NCBI RefSeq assembly: GCF_000013345.1
Contig: NC_007777.1
Span: 2,232,001 to 2,296,000 of the forward strand
Origin: Frankia casuarinae
GTDB taxonomy: Bacteria; Actinomycetota; Actinomycetes; Frankiales; Frankiaceae
Length of the DNA: 64,000 nt
Reading direction: 5' to 3'
The position numbers and the translations under genes are program-made. Position 1 is the first letter of the stretch, and each line of letters starts with the position of its first letter. The notes beneath the pieces are model-generated. The model made no database searches. It saw only the letters and a program-made list of their open reading frames with translations, and was not told where the DNA came from. Below, in pieces: positions 62,296 through 64,000 of the stretch.

Positions 62296-62601
62296 ATGGC
62301 CATGGTGCCATATGGGCCGATCGGTGGCGGTAACCGGTCGGTGACGAGCGTGGATCTCCAGGTGCATCCGGCGGAGTCGGCGGATGTGCATCTTCCGATG
62401 CCGGGTCCTCGGTTCTCGGTGATGCGTCCGACCCTGCTGCTTCCGGCCGGGGTGCGGGTGAGCGTGGCCGGTGACATGCCGTATGACGTGGCGGCGCGCT
62501 GGTGGGACTCGCTGACGGTCGCGGGGTCGGCGGCGAGCCAGTGGTACTACTCGCAGATCAACGGCTGGCCCGGTGGTCATCGTCGGGACGGGGGCCGGTG
62601 A
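62296..62601 (+). CDS. Small hypothetical protein
   Basis: A 101-residue protein from ATG 62296, with AGGAG ten bases upstream. It begins MAMVPYGPIGGGNRSVTSVDLQVHP in outline; a beta-rich core (VDLQVHPAESADVHLPMPGPRFSVMRPTLLLPAGVRVSVAGDMPYDVAARWWDSL) ends with WYYSQINGWPGG. No known family. Its stop overlaps the next start (TGATG), so the two form a unit, as small regulator-recombinase modules often do. Confidence 0.6.
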   Translation: MAMVPYGPIGGGNRSVTSVDLQVHPAESADVHLPMPGPRFSVMRPTLLLPAGVRVSVAGDMPYDVAARWWDSLTVAGSAASQWYYSQINGWPGGHRRDGGR

Positions 62602-62988
62602 TGGCGGGCTCGCTGCGGGCGTTGCACTTCATCCGTCAGGATGCCGGCGGCTACGGCGACCTGGCAGACCAGCGGGCGGTGTTCGCGGTGGCATGTACGG
62701 CGCGCGGCTGGCGGGCCGGGGGTGCGGTCCGCCAGATCGGGTCCGCACGCCTGGTCGGCGGTCGTCCGGCTGGTCGGGTCGGGGGCGTACGGCGTGGTCG
62801 TGGTCGACACGCTGGAACGGCTCGCGGCCACCGAAACCGGGCGGATGGCGGTCCTGGGCCTGCTGCGCCGGACGGGGGTGCGGCTGCTGGTCGCACGCGA
62901 ACCCCTCGACACCGGCGACGCGATCGGCCGTGCCCTCGCCGATTCCCTGCTCGACCCGGAGGAACAGCGGACACCGCTCGCGGCATGA
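62601..62988 (+). pseudogene. Degenerate serine-recombinase-like gene with frameshift
   Basis: From ATG 62601 the frame reads MAGSLRALHFIRQDAGGYGDLADQRAVFAVACTARGW, like the N-terminus of a resolvase (DQ..L...ARGW). After about 62740 the resemblance moves to another frame: VRLVGSGAYGVVVVDTLERLA and GVRLLVAREPLDTGDAIGRALADSLL, like the resolvase core R...G.YD.VVV..LDRLAR and the E..DT..GR end. The catalytic Ser motif (Y-x-R-V-S) is absent (HFIRQDA). A frameshift of one base joins the parts. It is probably a decayed or repurposed recombinase-like protein. Confidence 0.5.
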
Positions 62989-63435
62989 CCTGACCCACGG
63001 CTGAGCAAACCCGGGTTCGGGGGCTTCCACGCCACCCGACCCGGGTTTTGATCTTTCACAGAGCCCCGGCTGAGCTGATCTCCTCCGTCGGTCGGGCGGC
63101 GGAGGCGATCAGCGGACGTGCCGCGCCTTCCCCCTCCTCCAGAGTGAGGGCCGGGGTTTGGGGCGGAGCCCCAACAACCAGCAACGGCATTACCCTCGCC
63201 GGACCTCGCTCGACCCGTCGACCATCCGCGTGGACCAGCGGCACCCTGACCGCCGATCGTCACGGTCGTCACGGACCCCCTGGCGGGGGTCTGACGGGCC
63301 GACGGGCCGACGGGCCCACGGGGCGACGCTCCGGCCGGGGTGCCGACCGGAGGGAGGCGGGGCCCCGGCCGGGTGTGGCGATCCCGTAGGCGCGGCGCGC
63401 ACGGCGACGCGCGGCGCGTGCGGCAGGCCCCCCGC
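62989..63435. other. Intergenic region before right regulator copy
   Basis: No gene is supported. It holds a small hairpin (TTGGGGC-GGA-GCCCCAA, 63158-63174) and G-rich low-complexity DNA (GGGCCGACGGGCCGAC, 63290-63330). Confidence 0.4.
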
Positions 63436-63452
63436 GGCGGCCGAAGGCCGCC
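63436..63452 (-). terminator. Terminator hairpin after right regulator copy
   Basis: GGCGGCC and GGCCGCC enclose GAA (UUC on the RNA of the minus strand), forming a tight 7-bp stem 31 bases beyond the stop codon of the minus-strand regulator. Confidence 0.6.
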
Positions 63453-63461
63453 CTTGACGGG

Positions 63462-64000
63462 GTAGAGAACATTGGCGACGATCTAGATGGTTGGGCCTGC
63501 TGGGAGCGCACGGCGCTCAGATGAGACCTGTTCACCCAGGTCGCGGACGGGTTCGAGCCGTGCCCACTCCTCGTTGCGGGCGAGGGTGCGCCAAATACCG
63601 GCGGCCCGGTTGAAGGTCGGGCCGTTGGTCACTTCCTTGCCGTCAACGATCATGAGGGCGTCGCTTGCTGCGGTGGCTGCCTGTTCGGGGTCCGGGTGGG
63701 TGCGGTGGATGAAGGCCCGTGCGAGTGCGAGATGGGTGCCGGCGGTGCTGACGTACCGTCCGGTTCCGCTGAGCATCGCCAACGATGCGCGGGCGTGTGG
63801 CTCGGCTTCGTCACCCTTGCCGAGATAGCCGAGTACCACCGCATTGAAAGCTTCGCTGGACTCTTCGTCAATCGGTGAAGGTCCTGGCAGGCGGTTGCCG
63901 GTCCAGACATGATCATTCATGGTCCGCAAGGCGGTTAGTGCTTCGTCTTCGCGGCTGGTGATGGCGTAGGCGCGGGCCTGTGCGCAGGCGAGGAGCGGGA
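63462..64000. repeat. Right copy of ~540-bp inverted repeat (mate at 1447-1985)
   Basis: Reverse complement of 1447-1985 with constant coordinate sum, continuing to the window edge. It contains the 3' end of the same regulator gene, read on the minus strand. Confidence 0.93.
63483..64000 (-). CDS. XRE/TPR-type regulator, C-terminal part (gene continues past window)
   Basis: The last 172 or so codons of the regulator also found at 876-1964; the last 154 residues, which can be compared directly, are identical (from SREDEALTALRTMNDHVWTG to ERRALPAGPTI). The tetratricopeptide-like helices are typical of the ligand-sensing part of actinobacterial Xre regulators. Because the N-terminus lies outside the window, this may be the intact parental copy and the left one its truncated duplicate. 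A terminator hairpin follows the stop. Confidence 0.75.
   Translation of the reverse strand, partial: PLLACAQARAYAITSREDEALTALRTMNDHVWTGNRLPGPSPIDEESSEAFNAVVLGYLGKGDEAEPHARASLAMLSGTGRYVSTAGTHLALARAFIHRTHPDPEQAATAASDALMIVDGKEVTNGPTFNRAAGIWRTLARNEEWARLEPVRDLGEQVSSERRALPAGPTI

Overview
The window is very GC-rich actinobacterial DNA. DUF3090, DUF3099, a [2Fe-2S]-type ferrochelatase with a CPAHCC tail, an IdeR/DtxR box, a mycolate-type methyltransferase and an actinobacterial high-affinity [NiFe] hydrogenase are all present. Frankia or a close relative is the best guess. That assignment is inference from gene content; no marker gene here proves it. No rRNA, tRNA or CRISPR array was seen.

Layout. 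(1) 1-2.5 kb is a patchwork: a CDF metal exporter running off the left edge, a 34-codon vapC remnant, an HTH-less regulator remnant and a deaminase. (2) 2.7-24.5 kb is largely housekeeping and cell envelope: ferrochelatase, DUF3090, a minus-strand run of SGNH hydrolase and two GT4 glycosyltransferases, DUF3099, SAM hydrolase, uricase, L,D-transpeptidase lipoprotein, PAP2 enzyme, BON/OmpA protein, IdeR-boxed bacterioferritin-associated ferredoxin, a GntR/FCD regulator, and a divergent oxyR/katG pair. (3) 25-28.4 kb holds an Hsp20 gene and a sulfotransferase gene split by an IS66-family element with an 8-bp target duplication. (4) 28.5-43.2 kb is a lipid-modification island: FAD oxidoreductase, two diiron acyl-ACP-desaturase-like proteins, mycolate-type methyltransferase, acyl carrier protein, hotdog thioesterase, fatty acyl-AMP ligase, P450, LysR regulator, acyl-CoA ligase-like enzyme, a P450 remnant and a ketoacyl-ACP synthase. 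(5) 44.7-58.0 kb is a fourteen-gene hydrogenase operon: hypA, hypB, an unknown, protease, small and large subunits, NifU-like, DUF5947, two very small proteins, hypF, hypC, hypD and hypE. (6) 58.6-64 kb is accessory: a cold-shock-domain protein whose terminator was separated from it by an ISAs1-family insertion, a TIR-TPR protein with three identical 126-bp repeats, a degenerate resolvase-like gene, and an inverted second copy of the regulator 3' end from the left edge.

How they work together. The hydrogenase operon is essentially self-sufficient for NiFe(CN)2CO assembly (HypA-F plus endopeptidase). The small subunit has CDGD where most enzymes have CxxC, the hallmark of the group 1h (formerly group 5) hydrogenases that scavenge atmospheric H2. 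The lipid island resembles a reduced meromycolate tool kit (FadD32-like ligase, ACP, DesA-like desaturases, CmaA-like methyltransferase, KasA-like synthase) together with a P450; its product is unknown. KatG/OxyR form an oxidative-stress module.

A recurring trait is in-frame minisatellites inside or beside genes (ferrochelatase N-terminus, PAP2 C-terminus, methyltransferase N-terminus, HypD C-terminus, TIR-TPR and two unknown proteins). Gene remnants are also frequent (vapC, XRE regulator, P450, sulfotransferase, resolvase), so the window is being actively remodelled.
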